NCBI RefSeq assembly: GCF_014041915.1
Contig: NZ_CP059472.1
Span: 434,001-498,000 of the forward strand
DNA from: Marnyiella aurantia
GTDB taxonomy: Bacteria; Bacteroidota; Bacteroidia; Flavobacteriales; Weeksellaceae
Length of the DNA: 64,000 nucleotides
Direction of reading: 5' to 3'
Shown: in pieces, positions 46,313 to 55,209 of the stretch
Numbering within the stretch: the first letter of the stretch is position 1
Layout of the letters: the number at the start of each line of letters is the position of its first letter
Position numbers and translations under genes: made by a program
The notes under the pieces: model-generated
Databases searched by the model: none
What the model was told of the DNA's origin: nothing
The model's input: only the letters and a program-made list of their open reading frames with translations

Positions 46313-46345
46313 AAACCCCTTTTGCTTTTGCTGAAGGGGTTTTTA
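46313..46345 (+). terminator. Terminator after the CBS-like gene
   Basis: Perfect AAACCCCTT / AAGGGGTTT stem followed by Ts. Confidence 0.85.
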
Positions 46346-46377
46346 GTGAGTATGTTTTAATTAAATAGCTGTAACAT

Positions 46378-46677
46378 TTATGATCTAGGCTGGTCTTCCC
46401 TACTCTGAATATTATAAAACAGGCTTCTTTTCTCCGCCTGCAGTGTTTCAATCTGCTCCAGCAACCTGCTTATGATTTCGAGGCCGGGCAAATTCACTTC
46501 CAAATCATAATGCCAGTTTACAAAGCGCTCGAAAGCCGGCAGTTGCTCATAATATAAGTACTTCACCTCATCCACCGTTTCCGTTCGGAGAAGTCCGGAT
46601 GCTTCAAGTTCATCAAAAAAATTGATTTCTATATTGTAGAGCGTTACAAGCTCCTCACGTGATATTCTCTGGCTCAT
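46378..46677 (-). CDS. cbpM: CbpM-like chaperone modulator
   Basis: A 99-residue MerR-type helical protein ([23 protein letters not shown], then a C-terminal [15 protein letters not shown] helix). In E. coli CbpM binds the J domain of CbpA and inhibits it. The position, overlapping the end of cbpA by four bases, supports that pairing. DNA binding is not expected for this subgroup. Confidence 0.82.
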   Translation of the reverse strand: MSQRISREELVTLYNIEINFFDELEASGLLRTETVDEVKYLYYEQLPAFERFVNWHYDLEVNLPGLEIISRLLEQIETLQAEKRSLFYNIQSREDQPRS

Positions 46678-47594
46678 TTCCTTAATTTTTGAAGTTCTGT
46701 AAACAGTTCCTTTTCCCGCTCCGTCAGATGTTTCGGCAGCTCAATATTGTAGCTAACATACAGGTCGCCATACTGCCCGTCCTTTTTGTAGACCGGAAAT
46801 CCTTTACCTTTCAGCCGGGCTTTTGTGCCGTTCTGTGTTTCCGGTTTAACTTTAAGGTTTACCTCACCGTCCAGGGTTTTCACCTTCACATCGCCCCCTA
46901 ACATGGCAGTATAGAGATCGATAGTAACCTCAGCAGCCAGGTCATCACCATTCCGTTTAAAGTACGGATCTTCGGCAACAGAGAAAGTGATATAAAGGTC
47001 ACCGTTTGGTCCGCCGTTGTAACCCGGATTACCGTGCCCGGCAAGTTTGATCTTCTGCCCGTCATGAACTCCGGCCGGAATGGTGATCCGGACTTTCTTA
47101 CCGTTGATGTCAAATGTTTGCTGATGCGTTTGTGCGGCATCTCTCAAATGAAGCTGCAGTTCTGCCGAAATATCCTGCCCCCTGAATTTCCCGGAGGCAG
47201 AGCCACGTGCATTCCTGAAGCCGCCGCTACCACCGAACATGCTCTGGAAGAAATCCGAAAAATCTTCGCCATCGCCAAAATCAGCACCTGAAAATCCACC
47301 GAAATCACCGGTGCCCTGCGCCTGCCTTTGCCTGTGTTGCTGTTGCTGTGCTCTTTCGTACTCTTCGCCATGCTGCCAGTGCTCGCCGTATTTGTCATAT
47401 TTCTCACGGTTTTCGGCATTGCTCAGGACTTCATTGGCCTCATTGATTTCCTTGAACTTCCTCTCGGCCTCTTTATCGCCCGGATTCACATCCGGGTGAT
47501 ACTTGCGGGCCAGTTTCCGGTAGGCCTTTTTTACCTCCTCGGGCGTAGCTGTTTTGGCTATTCCAAGTATTTTGTAGTAATCTATATATGCCAT
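46674..47594 (-). CDS. cbpA: CbpA-like DnaJ-family co-chaperone
   Basis: A 306-residue J-domain protein from ATG 47594 ([11 protein letters not shown]); an ATG seven codons upstream gives an unusual lead. The J domain has the HPD motif in [10 protein letters not shown], followed by a Gly/Phe/Gln-rich linker (about 75-140, with a QQQQHRQRQ run) and two C-terminal substrate-binding beta domains. It lacks the cysteine zinc finger of DnaJ, as in CbpA. It stimulates DnaK. Coupled to cbpM. Confidence 0.9.
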   Translation of the reverse strand: MAYIDYYKILGIAKTATPEEVKKAYRKLARKYHPDVNPGDKEAERKFKEINEANEVLSNAENREKYDKYGEHWQHGEEYERAQQQQHRQRQAQGTGDFGGFSGADFGDGEDFSDFFQSMFGGSGGFRNARGSASGKFRGQDISAELQLHLRDAAQTHQQTFDINGKKVRITIPAGVHDGQKIKLAGHGNPGYNGGPNGDLYITFSVAEDPYFKRNGDDLAAEVTIDLYTAMLGGDVKVKTLDGEVNLKVKPETQNGTKARLKGKGFPVYKKDGQYGDLYVSYNIELPKHLTEREKELFTELQKLRK

Positions 47595-47666
47595 TTTATG
47601 TCGGGCTTTCCTCAAAATTACAGATTTTACAACATAATTTCAATTAACTTTGAAAAAAAAGTCTTT

Positions 47667-48896
47667 ATGAATACAGTGCTGAAAAACTATTCAGGCATTC
47701 TGCTTTTACTGGCTGGGATAATTGCGGGCAGTCTTTTGGGAATTTTCTGGCCGCAGGCAGTAGAATATCTTAAACCGCTGGGCGATATTTTCCTGAATCT
47801 CCTTTTCGTAAGTGTAGTACCGCTGGTATTTTTCGCGGTGGCCAATTCCATTGCGTCACTGGAGCAGCAGTCGCGTTTCGGCAGGATTATTTTCAGCATG
47901 GCCGGTACCTTTCTTTTTACCATCCTTATTGCTGCTATTTTTACAGTAGGTGTGGTTTACTTCTTCCCTACCGAAGCGCTGCCTTCCACAGGTGAACTTC
48001 TGCCGGAAGCCTCTTCAGACGATAGCTGGAGCGACCGATTGGTCAGGTTTTTCTCAGTGGGCGAATTCACAGAGCTGTTTTCCAGACGGAATATGCTGGC
48101 GTTGCTCATCTTCTCCTTTCTCACCGGAATGGCAGCGCGCAAAAGCGGCGCGGCAGGCCAACCTTTCAGCCTTTTTCTGGCTTCCGGTTACGAAGTGATG
48201 AAGGAACTGCTGTTAATGGTGATGAAAGCTGCTCCCATAGGTTTGGGTGCGTATTTCGCCTATCAGGTAGCAACTGTTGGCCCACAGCTTTTCGGCTTCT
48301 ATGCCAAGCCGCTGGGACTTTATTATGCCGCCGGCACCGTTTATTTCATTGTTTTCTTTTCCATTTATGCTTTTATGGCGAAAGGCACGGAGGGCATCCG
48401 CAGATTCTGGAAAAATAATATTTATCCGGGTCTAACCGCCGTCTCCACCTGCAGCAGCTTTGCTACAATGCCTGCTAACCTGCAGGCTGCCTCCCGGATT
48501 GGCGTACCTTCTACAATAGCTAATATCGTAATTCCTTTGGGCAGCACTCTGCATAAGGACGGTTCTTCTATGTCGTCCATCATCAAGATTTATGTCGCTT
48601 TTCTCATTATCGGTCAGGACTTCTTTGATCCGATGAATTTAATGCTGGCGCTCGGAATCACCGTATTCGTTAGCATTGTCGCCGGAGGAATCCCGAACGG
48701 TGGCTACGTAGGCGAGATGCTTATGATATCGGTTTACCAGCTTCCGGTGGAAGCCATTCCGGCAGTGATGATTCTGGGAACACTGGTTGATCCGCTGGCT
48801 ACGCTGTTAAATTCTACCGGCGACACTGTCGCAGCTATGCTGGTTACGAGGATTTCGGGCGACAAGTTTACTGAGGGTGAAGAGTTGCCTCTTTGA
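47667..48896 (+). CDS. Dicarboxylate/amino acid:cation symporter (DAACS family)
   Basis: A 409-residue GltP/GltPh-like transporter, about eight helices and two re-entrant loops. The start ATG 47667 is chosen because the longer upstream reading runs over the opposite cbpA gene. Visible motifs include the serine-rich tip TAVSTCSSFATMPAN (HP1), NIVIPLGSTLHKDGSS (helix 7 region) and VDPLATLLNSTGDTVAAML (helix 8). Substrates of the family are glutamate, aspartate or C4-dicarboxylates with Na+ or H+. Divergent from cbpA. Confidence 0.88.
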   Translation: MNTVLKNYSGILLLLAGIIAGSLLGIFWPQAVEYLKPLGDIFLNLLFVSVVPLVFFAVANSIASLEQQSRFGRIIFSMAGTFLFTILIAAIFTVGVVYFFPTEALPSTGELLPEASSDDSWSDRLVRFFSVGEFTELFSRRNMLALLIFSFLTGMAARKSGAAGQPFSLFLASGYEVMKELLLMVMKAAPIGLGAYFAYQVATVGPQLFGFYAKPLGLYYAAGTVYFIVFFSIYAFMAKGTEGIRRFWKNNIYPGLTAVSTCSSFATMPANLQAASRIGVPSTIANIVIPLGSTLHKDGSSMSSIIKIYVAFLIIGQDFFDPMNLMLALGITVFVSIVAGGIPNGGYVGEMLMISVYQLPVEAIPAVMILGTLVDPLATLLNSTGDTVAAMLVTRISGDKFTEGEELPL

Positions 48897-48970
48897 CCAT
48901 AACTCAACATGGAATAATTTTTGGGTCTGCGTGCGGAATCGTAAATTGACCTTCCAAAAAAAATAAAATT

Positions 48971-50488
48971 ATGCAGATAGATATAAGGAAACTGGCTATA
49001 GAAGATTATGATGAATTGCGGGAAACCATGCAGAAAGCGTATCCTACAATGTCTGAAAGCATCTGGTCCAGAAAAAGCATTCAGAAACTGCTTCGGATCT
49101 TCCCGGACGGACAGGTCTGTATTACAGTAGACGGTAAAATAGCAGCTGTATCGCTCGCGCTTATCGTTCAGTATAAACTGTATGGAGACGATCATACCTA
49201 CAAGGAGATCACCGGTAATTACACGTTTAACACGCATTCTGATACGGGCGATGTTCTGTACGGGATTGAGGTGTTTGTGGATCCCGAATACCGGAAATTA
49301 CGGCTCGCGCGCCGTTTGTATGATGTTAGGAAGGAACTTTGCGAAACCCGTAACCTGAAATCCATTATGGTAGGCGGACGAATCCCCAACTACCATCTGC
49401 ACAGCGCCGAACTGTCACCTCGTGAGTACATACAGAAAGTGCGGAATAAGGAGATATATGATCCTGTCCTGAGTTTTCAGCTGTCCAACAATTTCCTGCC
49501 CGTACGTATCCTGAAAAATTACCTGCCGGAAGACCTCCATTCCAAGGAAAATGCCGTACTTCTGCAGTGGAACAATATTTATTACAGCAACCAGCCTAAT
49601 ACGATGCAGGATTCCGTCATCCGCCTTGGCCTGGTTCAATGGCAGATGAGACATTTCAAGACCATCGATGCCTTTTACGAGCAGGTGGAATTCTTCGTAA
49701 ATGTGATGGCCGATTATAAGTCTGATTTCATTATGTTCCCTGAATTCTTCAATACTCCTCTGCTGGCACCTTTCAACCATCTTTCGGAAAGGGAAAGTAT
49801 GTTTAAACTGGCCGAACTTACGGAAGAGATCAAGAATAAGATTTCTGAATTTGCCATCAGCTACAACATCAACATCATAGCCGGCTCGATGCCGATTGTG
49901 GAGAATGACGACCTTTACAATATAAGCTATCTGCTTCACCGCGACGGTAAGATAGACGAGCACCGCAAAATACACATTACTCCCAATGAGAAGAAATTCT
50001 ACGGTATGAAGGGCGGCAATGAAATCAAGGTGATTGATACTGACTGCGGAAAAGTAGGTTTGGTGATTTGCTACGATGTGGAGTTTCCGGAGCTGCCCAG
50101 GATCCTGGCCGATCAGGGCATGAAAATCCTTTTCGTTCCTTACCTAACAGACACCCAAAATGCCTACACACGGGTACGGCACTGTGCGGCAGCCAGAGCC
50201 ATTGAGAACGAGTGTTACGTGGCCATAGCTGGCTGTGTGGGCAATCTGCCGGGGGTGAACAATATGGACATCCAGTTCGGACAGGCGGCGGTATTCACAC
50301 CATCAGATTTTGCCTTTCCATCCAATGCAATTAAAGGTGAAGCCACGCCAAACACCGAAACCACGCTGATTGTGGATGTAGACCTCAACTTACTTAAGGA
50401 ACTTCATCACTACGGAGCCGTACGAACCATGAGTGACCGAAGAACCGATCTTTACGATACGGTAAATTTAAAGGGTGAGATGGAATAG
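48971..50488 (+). CDS. GNAT acetyltransferase-nitrilase (carbon-nitrogen hydrolase) fusion
   Basis: Two enzymes in one 505-residue chain. Residues about 1-205 are a GNAT N-acyltransferase (YGIEVFVDPEYRKLRLARRLYD binds acetyl-CoA). Residues about 215-505 are a nitrilase-superfamily amidohydrolase with the triad Glu in MFPEFFNTP, Lys in RKIHITPNEK, and Cys in VICYDVEFPE. This fusion is well known in Bacteroidetes and other bacteria, but its substrate is not. A shared metabolite acted on by both halves is the simplest idea. Confidence 0.88.
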   Translation: MQIDIRKLAIEDYDELRETMQKAYPTMSESIWSRKSIQKLLRIFPDGQVCITVDGKIAAVSLALIVQYKLYGDDHTYKEITGNYTFNTHSDTGDVLYGIEVFVDPEYRKLRLARRLYDVRKELCETRNLKSIMVGGRIPNYHLHSAELSPREYIQKVRNKEIYDPVLSFQLSNNFLPVRILKNYLPEDLHSKENAVLLQWNNIYYSNQPNTMQDSVIRLGLVQWQMRHFKTIDAFYEQVEFFVNVMADYKSDFIMFPEFFNTPLLAPFNHLSERESMFKLAELTEEIKNKISEFAISYNINIIAGSMPIVENDDLYNISYLLHRDGKIDEHRKIHITPNEKKFYGMKGGNEIKVIDTDCGKVGLVICYDVEFPELPRILADQGMKILFVPYLTDTQNAYTRVRHCAAARAIENECYVAIAGCVGNLPGVNNMDIQFGQAAVFTPSDFAFPSNAIKGEATPNTETTLIVDVDLNLLKELHHYGAVRTMSDRRTDLYDTVNLKGEME

Positions 50489-50512
50489 TCTTAACTGTTA
50501 TAACGCAAATAC

Positions 50513-50545
50513 AAAGGCCACTCCTCAGGAATGGCCTTTCTTCTT
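50513..50545. terminator. Terminator between convergent genes
   Basis: AAAGGCCA and TGGCCTTT arms, with T-rich sequence on the plus-strand side. Confidence 0.7.
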
Positions 50546-50549
50546 GATT

Positions 50550-51389
50550 TTATGTATCGGATTGCTTCACCCATTTTCCATAGTCAGGAACAGCTTCTTC
50601 CTCCCAGTTGGCCAGCAGATGTTCAAGTCCGGACTTCAGCTCATCGCCACTCATAGCGGTACCGTGACCGGGTACAAGTGTGGTTGGATTCAGCGCTTCA
50701 AGCTTTCGGACTGAATTTAAAGCACCAGGCCAGTCAGCAGTCAGGTAAACCGGTGGGCCGCAAACCTCTTCCTTCTGCACCAGAACTCTGTACATTGAAT
50801 CCTGTCTAACAGTTATTAGCGCATCTGCAGATATCAGCACGCCGTCTGATTTCCTGAACAGTGCAATCTGTCCCGGTGAGTGTCCCGGGACATGTATCCA
50901 TTGCCAGTCGGACTGAAAAGGTACAGAGCCTTCCGGAATTTCCTTTAAAACGTCCTGAATGTTTACAGGTTCATTCGGATAATAAGCCGAAATTTTGGCC
51001 AGAAGGCCTCCTTCCACGCTAACATCAGGCTCCGGATAAGCCTGCTGTCCGGTCAGGAAAGGAAACTCAAGCGGATGCGCGTATACGGGCACCTTCCACT
51101 CCGCCACCAAATCCACAATGCTCCCCACATGATCGAAATGTCCATGGGTCAGGATAATTGCTTTTGGCGGATTGTTTTCACCAAAACGTTCCTTTGTAAC
51201 TTTAAGAATTTCGCGGCCGGAGAATGGCATTCCGGCATCCACCAGTACCCAGTCCGAATCCGGGTGGCCAATCATTACCAGATTTACAATTTGATTAGTG
51301 TAATAGGCCACGTCCGGTCTTACTTCACGCAGTTTCCCGCTGTCCACGGATGTCATCGGGATGATCTTATTGTCTTTACTTTGTTTCAT
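50550..51389 (-). CDS. MBL-fold metallo-hydrolase
   Basis: A 279-residue cytoplasmic metallo-beta-lactamase-fold hydrolase from ATG 51389 (MKQSKDNK). The metal motif is LTHGHFDHVGS, with the further ligands in HVPGHSPGQIAL, ISADALITV and VPGHGTAMSG. It resembles glyoxalase-II/lactonase-like proteins; the substrate is not identifiable. Monocistronic. Confidence 0.85.
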   Translation of the reverse strand: MKQSKDNKIIPMTSVDSGKLREVRPDVAYYTNQIVNLVMIGHPDSDWVLVDAGMPFSGREILKVTKERFGENNPPKAIILTHGHFDHVGSIVDLVAEWKVPVYAHPLEFPFLTGQQAYPEPDVSVEGGLLAKISAYYPNEPVNIQDVLKEIPEGSVPFQSDWQWIHVPGHSPGQIALFRKSDGVLISADALITVRQDSMYRVLVQKEEVCGPPVYLTADWPGALNSVRKLEALNPTTLVPGHGTAMSGDELKSGLEHLLANWEEEAVPDYGKWVKQSDT

Positions 51390-51624
51390 AATTGTGATTT
51401 TTATGAAAAACGGCAAATAAAGTGCCGTGGGAACGAAAGGTTATAGCTTATTGTAAAGCTCTGACCAGCGAAGAATCTACGCAGAATGAATGGCAGTGGG
51501 ATACTATGCAATCTATTCTAATCTACAAAAGTTTCCGCGTTACGCTTCTTGTTCTTTTAACCAGCAATCAGGGGCGCAGCTTAACTGAGCGTAGCTAAAG
51601 CTTAGTTTTTAGCAGGAGTGCTGT
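51390..51624. other. Gap with an imperfect palindrome
   Basis: No gene. The part from 51570 to 51605 contains interleaved AGCTTAACTGAGC and GCTAAAGCTTAGTT inverted segments directly downstream of the minus-strand gene at 51625. It lacks a T run. It may be a recombination or structural tail of that gene rather than a terminator. Confidence 0.35.
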
Positions 51625-52176
51625 TTATCTATTTATTTCAACAAAATTTTCATTTGATAATTTACCTTCATCAACATAGTTTTTAAGGACGTCAGTTAAT
51701 TGGAAAATTTTTCTTTCGTCCTCAATTAGAAAGTTACACCTTATGGTTTTACCAGAATTTAAAGTCACTATTAATTCATTATTTATCCCGTTTGAAAATC
51801 TGTCTGAAAAAACAGAAATCCCGCTTGAAATTAATTGTCCTTTAGAAGCACCTGTGCTAATCTGAATTGAGTTAATTTCGCTTAAATTGTAACTTTGATC
51901 ATTAATTACAATATTATAAAGATCAAAAATGAGTTTACCTTCCAATTTTCCTTTTAATTGTTCTGGAAAAAAAGAATTTATTAACCCTAAACCCATTGCA
52001 CCAACAGAAATTAAACCAAAAACCTGTGCTGTTTTATCGTTGAAGAATCTATCATCATTTAATATGTAAACTTTAATTGCTAGAACTCCGAAAGAAAGTA
52101 AAGAAATTCCAAATAGAATTCTTTTCCTGGTCCAGACATATTTTTCAGATTCTGTGAATATTTTAAACGTTGTCAT
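51625..52176 (-). CDS. Unknown two-helix membrane protein
   Basis: A 183-residue protein with two adjacent hydrophobic segments (about 22-38 and 50-68) and a polar C-terminal domain of mostly beta pattern (KLIFDLYNIVINDQSYNLSEINSIQIS), like small PH-type domains behind two helices. Its base composition is more AT-rich than the neighbours and its gap on both sides is long, hinting at acquisition. No family is named with confidence. Confidence 0.65.
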   Translation of the reverse strand: MTTFKIFTESEKYVWTRKRILFGISLLSFGVLAIKVYILNDDRFFNDKTAQVFGLISVGAMGLGLINSFFPEQLKGKLEGKLIFDLYNIVINDQSYNLSEINSIQISTGASKGQLISSGISVFSDRFSNGINNELIVTLNSGKTIRCNFLIEDERKIFQLTDVLKNYVDEGKLSNENFVEINR

Positions 52177-52453
52177 TTTAACATTTCTGCTACCTCTAGA
52201 ATATATGCAAGTTATTCCTTCCTAATTATTAAGCATTCGTGCGTGCTTTACACGAACTTGTTTCATTGCATGATTTGGTTAAACTGCAAAACTCTAATTA
52301 AATAATTGATTGTCAGCTCTTTATCACAACCACACAAAAACAGAGTATTTGTCATTCCGCAGGAATCCCAGGAATCTGAGTGTCCGCGGTATAGATTCCT
52401 GCGGAATGACAAAATGCTGAATAGTGATTCTGTCATTTTACGGGCAATAATCC
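52177..52453. other. Gene-free gap holding a long hairpin
   Basis: No reading frame stands out. The main feature is the perfect 20-bp inverted repeat at 52348-52413. Confidence 0.5.
52348..52413. repeat. 20-bp perfect inverted repeat (MITE-like or REP-like)
   Basis: The arm 52348-52367 (TTTGTCATTCCGCAGG, then AATC) is exactly complementary to 52394-52413 with a 26-base spacer. The GTCATTCC...GGAATGAC motif is typical of dispersed extragenic repeats in flavobacterial genomes (from general knowledge). It may also act as a terminator for the M1 peptidase gene. Confidence 0.8.
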
Positions 52454-54961
52454 TTATTTATACGCCTCAATCGCTTTGTTGATAAGATCTACCTGCTGAT
52501 TGATCGTTGGGCTGCCCGGATTGGCTTTCAGCACGCTCATTTTTTTCTGAAGTCCGTCTTTCAACATTTGGCTGATCATCATTTTGGCCTGAGGGTTCTG
52601 TGCGATCTGACCTTTTGCCTGAATAAGGATTTTGGTAAGGTTCCCGGTGGCCTTCAGATTGTCTGAGGTCATAATCCAGTTAAAACCTTCCTCAGCGCTG
52701 GCACCCAGTTCGGGGTTCTGGAACTTGATGAAAGGATAAAAGGCAACTGTAGCAGCAATCGCATGCATTTGCTTTTCGATCTTATTTTTAACAATAAGCG
52801 GCAGAAGCTCAGTCATCAACCCCTCGCCTGCGCTTTCCAGGTCAATCTTATCGGCCAGGGCAGCAACTCTTGAAGGATCTATTCCGGCAATGGCGGCCAG
52901 TGAACTGGCTTTAACAGAATTGGAAACAGCTTCTATTCCTTTCTCGAATACCGGCAGGTACTTTTTGTTCCTGGTCTTTGCCAAGGCAGATATGGCTGCA
53001 GCCTGCACCAGCGTTTTAGGATCGTTGGAGGCTAGTTTTTCAACCTCAACAAGGGCCGCCTTGCTGTGATCTGCTTTTGACAAATCAAGACCAGCCAGCG
53101 CACGCATCCGGATTCGGAAGTTCGCGTCTTTCAGTGCAGCAGTAAGTGTTTTCAATGAGGCCGGGTCGGATGAAATTTCCACCGCATTGTCCACTGCTTT
53201 ATAACGGCTGAGAAACTCTTTGGAAGCAGTATACTGCATGAAAAACTGTTCCGGAGTTTTGTTCTCAGTAATTTCCCCCAGCAGCACACCGTCTGCATTC
53301 AGATTGATGAAATCCGGATTCTTAGTTACCGGGAAGCTGAAGATATTTCGTGATTTCGCGTTCACCCAAACGTTCCTTCGTGTGGGTTTACCGTTTTCAT
53401 AGACATCCACAGCCAGCGGAAATTCAAAAGCGTCACCTGCCTGGTTCTGGCTTAAGGTAACTGTTACCTGTTTTTTAACAGGTTCGTAAGTACTTGTATA
53501 AGAAATTTTGGGATGTCCGCTGCCGTAAAACCACTGGTTAAAGAACCAGTTCAGATCCTTGCCAGACACTTTTTCCAAAGAAAGCCGCACCTGTGAGGCT
53601 TCGCCAGTACCGTACTCATTGGTTCTCAGGTAATCATTCAGTCCGCCAAAAAATGCTTCATCGCCCAGATAATTCCTGAGCATATGAAGGGTGGAACCGC
53701 CTTTGTTGTAGGAAACGCCATCAAACATATCCTCTTTGGAATGGTAATTAAACCTTACAAGGTCTTTGGTAATGTTCGCGGGATCTGCATAGTATCCCTG
53801 CGCAGCTTTCATCAGCGTATAATCGGCGAAATCCTTCCCGTATTTATGTTCGTTCCAGAGGTACTCGGAATAGTTGGCGAAAGATTCATTTACGGTAAGG
53901 TTGCTCCAGCTTTCAGCAGTAACAATATTTCCGAACCAATGATGAAATGCTTCGTGTGCAATTACATCTTCCCAGCGGTTTTCATCAATCAGGTCACCAG
54001 GTTTTTGCTGGGCAGCCTCCTGGTGCAACACCGCTGTGGTGTTTTCCATGGCACCGGATACATAATCGCGGGCAGTGATCTGCGCATATTTGGACCAGGG
54101 GTAATCGTATTTCAATTTGGTGGAAAAGAATTCCAGCATTTCCGGCGTATTCCCGAAAATCTGCTTTGCGTAAGGCTCATATTCCTTTTCAACATAATAA
54201 TCTACCGCAATATTTCTCCATTTATCCTTTACGATGGCATAATCTCCTACACCCATGAAGAAAAGATACGGTGCGTGCTTCTTGTCTTGCACCCAGTGGT
54301 CGGTACGCATTCCTTTGCCGTCTTTTACGGAAGATTTCATAAGGCCGTTAGACAAAGTCACATACTTATCAGGCACTGTCATATAGATTTCCTGAGTGGT
54401 TTTCTGGTTAGGTTTATCTACGGTTGGAAACCAGGCGGAGCTGGCTTCGGTTTCACCCTGAGTCCAGATCTGCACCGGTTTGTCCGAATCTGCGCCCTGA
54501 GCATTTACAAAGTAAAGCCCTTTCGCATCAGTAATTGCAGCACTTCCTGTTTGGGTAACTTCGTTAGGTCTGGCCGTGTACTTTATGTAAACCGTATAAT
54601 CCTGAGTCCTGTTATAGCTTTTGTCCAGATTGATCTTCAGCATATCATTGCTGTACGAATATTTGAGCGGGGACTTTGTTCCGTTTCTGTCCAGAGCTAC
54701 TTCGTGGATAAGCATTGCTTTTGCATCCAGAACCAGGGAATCGGAAGCATAAAAATAAGGAGATGCCGTAATCCAGGCTTCGCCGTTCATCTGCTCTTTT
54801 GCGTAATCAAAATTTACACGGAGTTTGGTATGTTTAAGTTCGGTCGATTTGGTATGGGTGGCACGGTAAACTTCATTTCTGCCGGAGGTTTCGGTCTGAG
54901 CATTCAGCTGTCCCGTAAAAAGGATGCCGAGTAACGAAACCGCTACAATTAATTTCTTCAT
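52454..54961 (-). CDS. M1-family aminopeptidase N-like, exported
   Basis: An 835-residue zinc aminopeptidase with a cleavable signal peptide (LLGILFTGQLNAQ). The GAMEN motif (303-307), HEAFHH zinc site (336-341) and third ligand Glu359 in NESFANYSEYLW are all in place. A HEAT-like helical C-terminal domain (about 600-835) follows, as in cold-active ColAP. No T9SS tail, so probably periplasmic or outer-membrane associated. It removes N-terminal residues from peptides. Confidence 0.93.
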   Translation of the reverse strand: MKKLIVAVSLLGILFTGQLNAQTETSGRNEVYRATHTKSTELKHTKLRVNFDYAKEQMNGEAWITASPYFYASDSLVLDAKAMLIHEVALDRNGTKSPLKYSYSNDMLKINLDKSYNRTQDYTVYIKYTARPNEVTQTGSAAITDAKGLYFVNAQGADSDKPVQIWTQGETEASSAWFPTVDKPNQKTTQEIYMTVPDKYVTLSNGLMKSSVKDGKGMRTDHWVQDKKHAPYLFFMGVGDYAIVKDKWRNIAVDYYVEKEYEPYAKQIFGNTPEMLEFFSTKLKYDYPWSKYAQITARDYVSGAMENTTAVLHQEAAQQKPGDLIDENRWEDVIAHEAFHHWFGNIVTAESWSNLTVNESFANYSEYLWNEHKYGKDFADYTLMKAAQGYYADPANITKDLVRFNYHSKEDMFDGVSYNKGGSTLHMLRNYLGDEAFFGGLNDYLRTNEYGTGEASQVRLSLEKVSGKDLNWFFNQWFYGSGHPKISYTSTYEPVKKQVTVTLSQNQAGDAFEFPLAVDVYENGKPTRRNVWVNAKSRNIFSFPVTKNPDFINLNADGVLLGEITENKTPEQFFMQYTASKEFLSRYKAVDNAVEISSDPASLKTLTAALKDANFRIRMRALAGLDLSKADHSKAALVEVEKLASNDPKTLVQAAAISALAKTRNKKYLPVFEKGIEAVSNSVKASSLAAIAGIDPSRVAALADKIDLESAGEGLMTELLPLIVKNKIEKQMHAIAATVAFYPFIKFQNPELGASAEEGFNWIMTSDNLKATGNLTKILIQAKGQIAQNPQAKMMISQMLKDGLQKKMSVLKANPGSPTINQQVDLINKAIEAYK

Positions 54962-54981
54962 ATAAAAAAATTGGGTTGGAT

Positions 54982-55209
54982 TTATTTTGTTTTAGGATTG
55001 ATCAGGATATCGAAAATATCATTTACAATATTTTCATACTCTCCTTTCTTAAGCTGCTCCTTACTTTTGTTGAATGCTTTTTTCAGCTCACTCTCAGGAT
55101 TTTCCTCATCTACTGTTTCAACGACTTTAACACCTTTTATGTTCAGAAGTACCTCCTGAAGTTTATCAGTATCGGTATTCCCGTCTGGAATTACTTTCAG
55201 GTATTTCAT
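54982..55209 (-). CDS. Small acidic/basic protein coupled to the serine hydrolase gene
   Basis: A 75-residue protein with a beta-helix-beta start (MKYLKVIPDGNTDTDKLQEVLLNIKGVKVVETV) and a charged helix. It resembles small antitoxin-like or DUF2683-type proteins, but no toxin is adjacent. Its start overlaps the serine hydrolase stop by four bases (ATGA), so the two are translated together. Function unknown. Confidence 0.65.
   Translation of the reverse strand: MKYLKVIPDGNTDTDKLQEVLLNIKGVKVVETVDEENPESELKKAFNKSKEQLKKGEYENIVNDIFDILINPKTK

Noticed and set aside
53684..54934. 416-codon plus-strand frame
   Set aside because: Entirely antisense to the M1 aminopeptidase, which has all its motifs; the product has no recognisable pattern.
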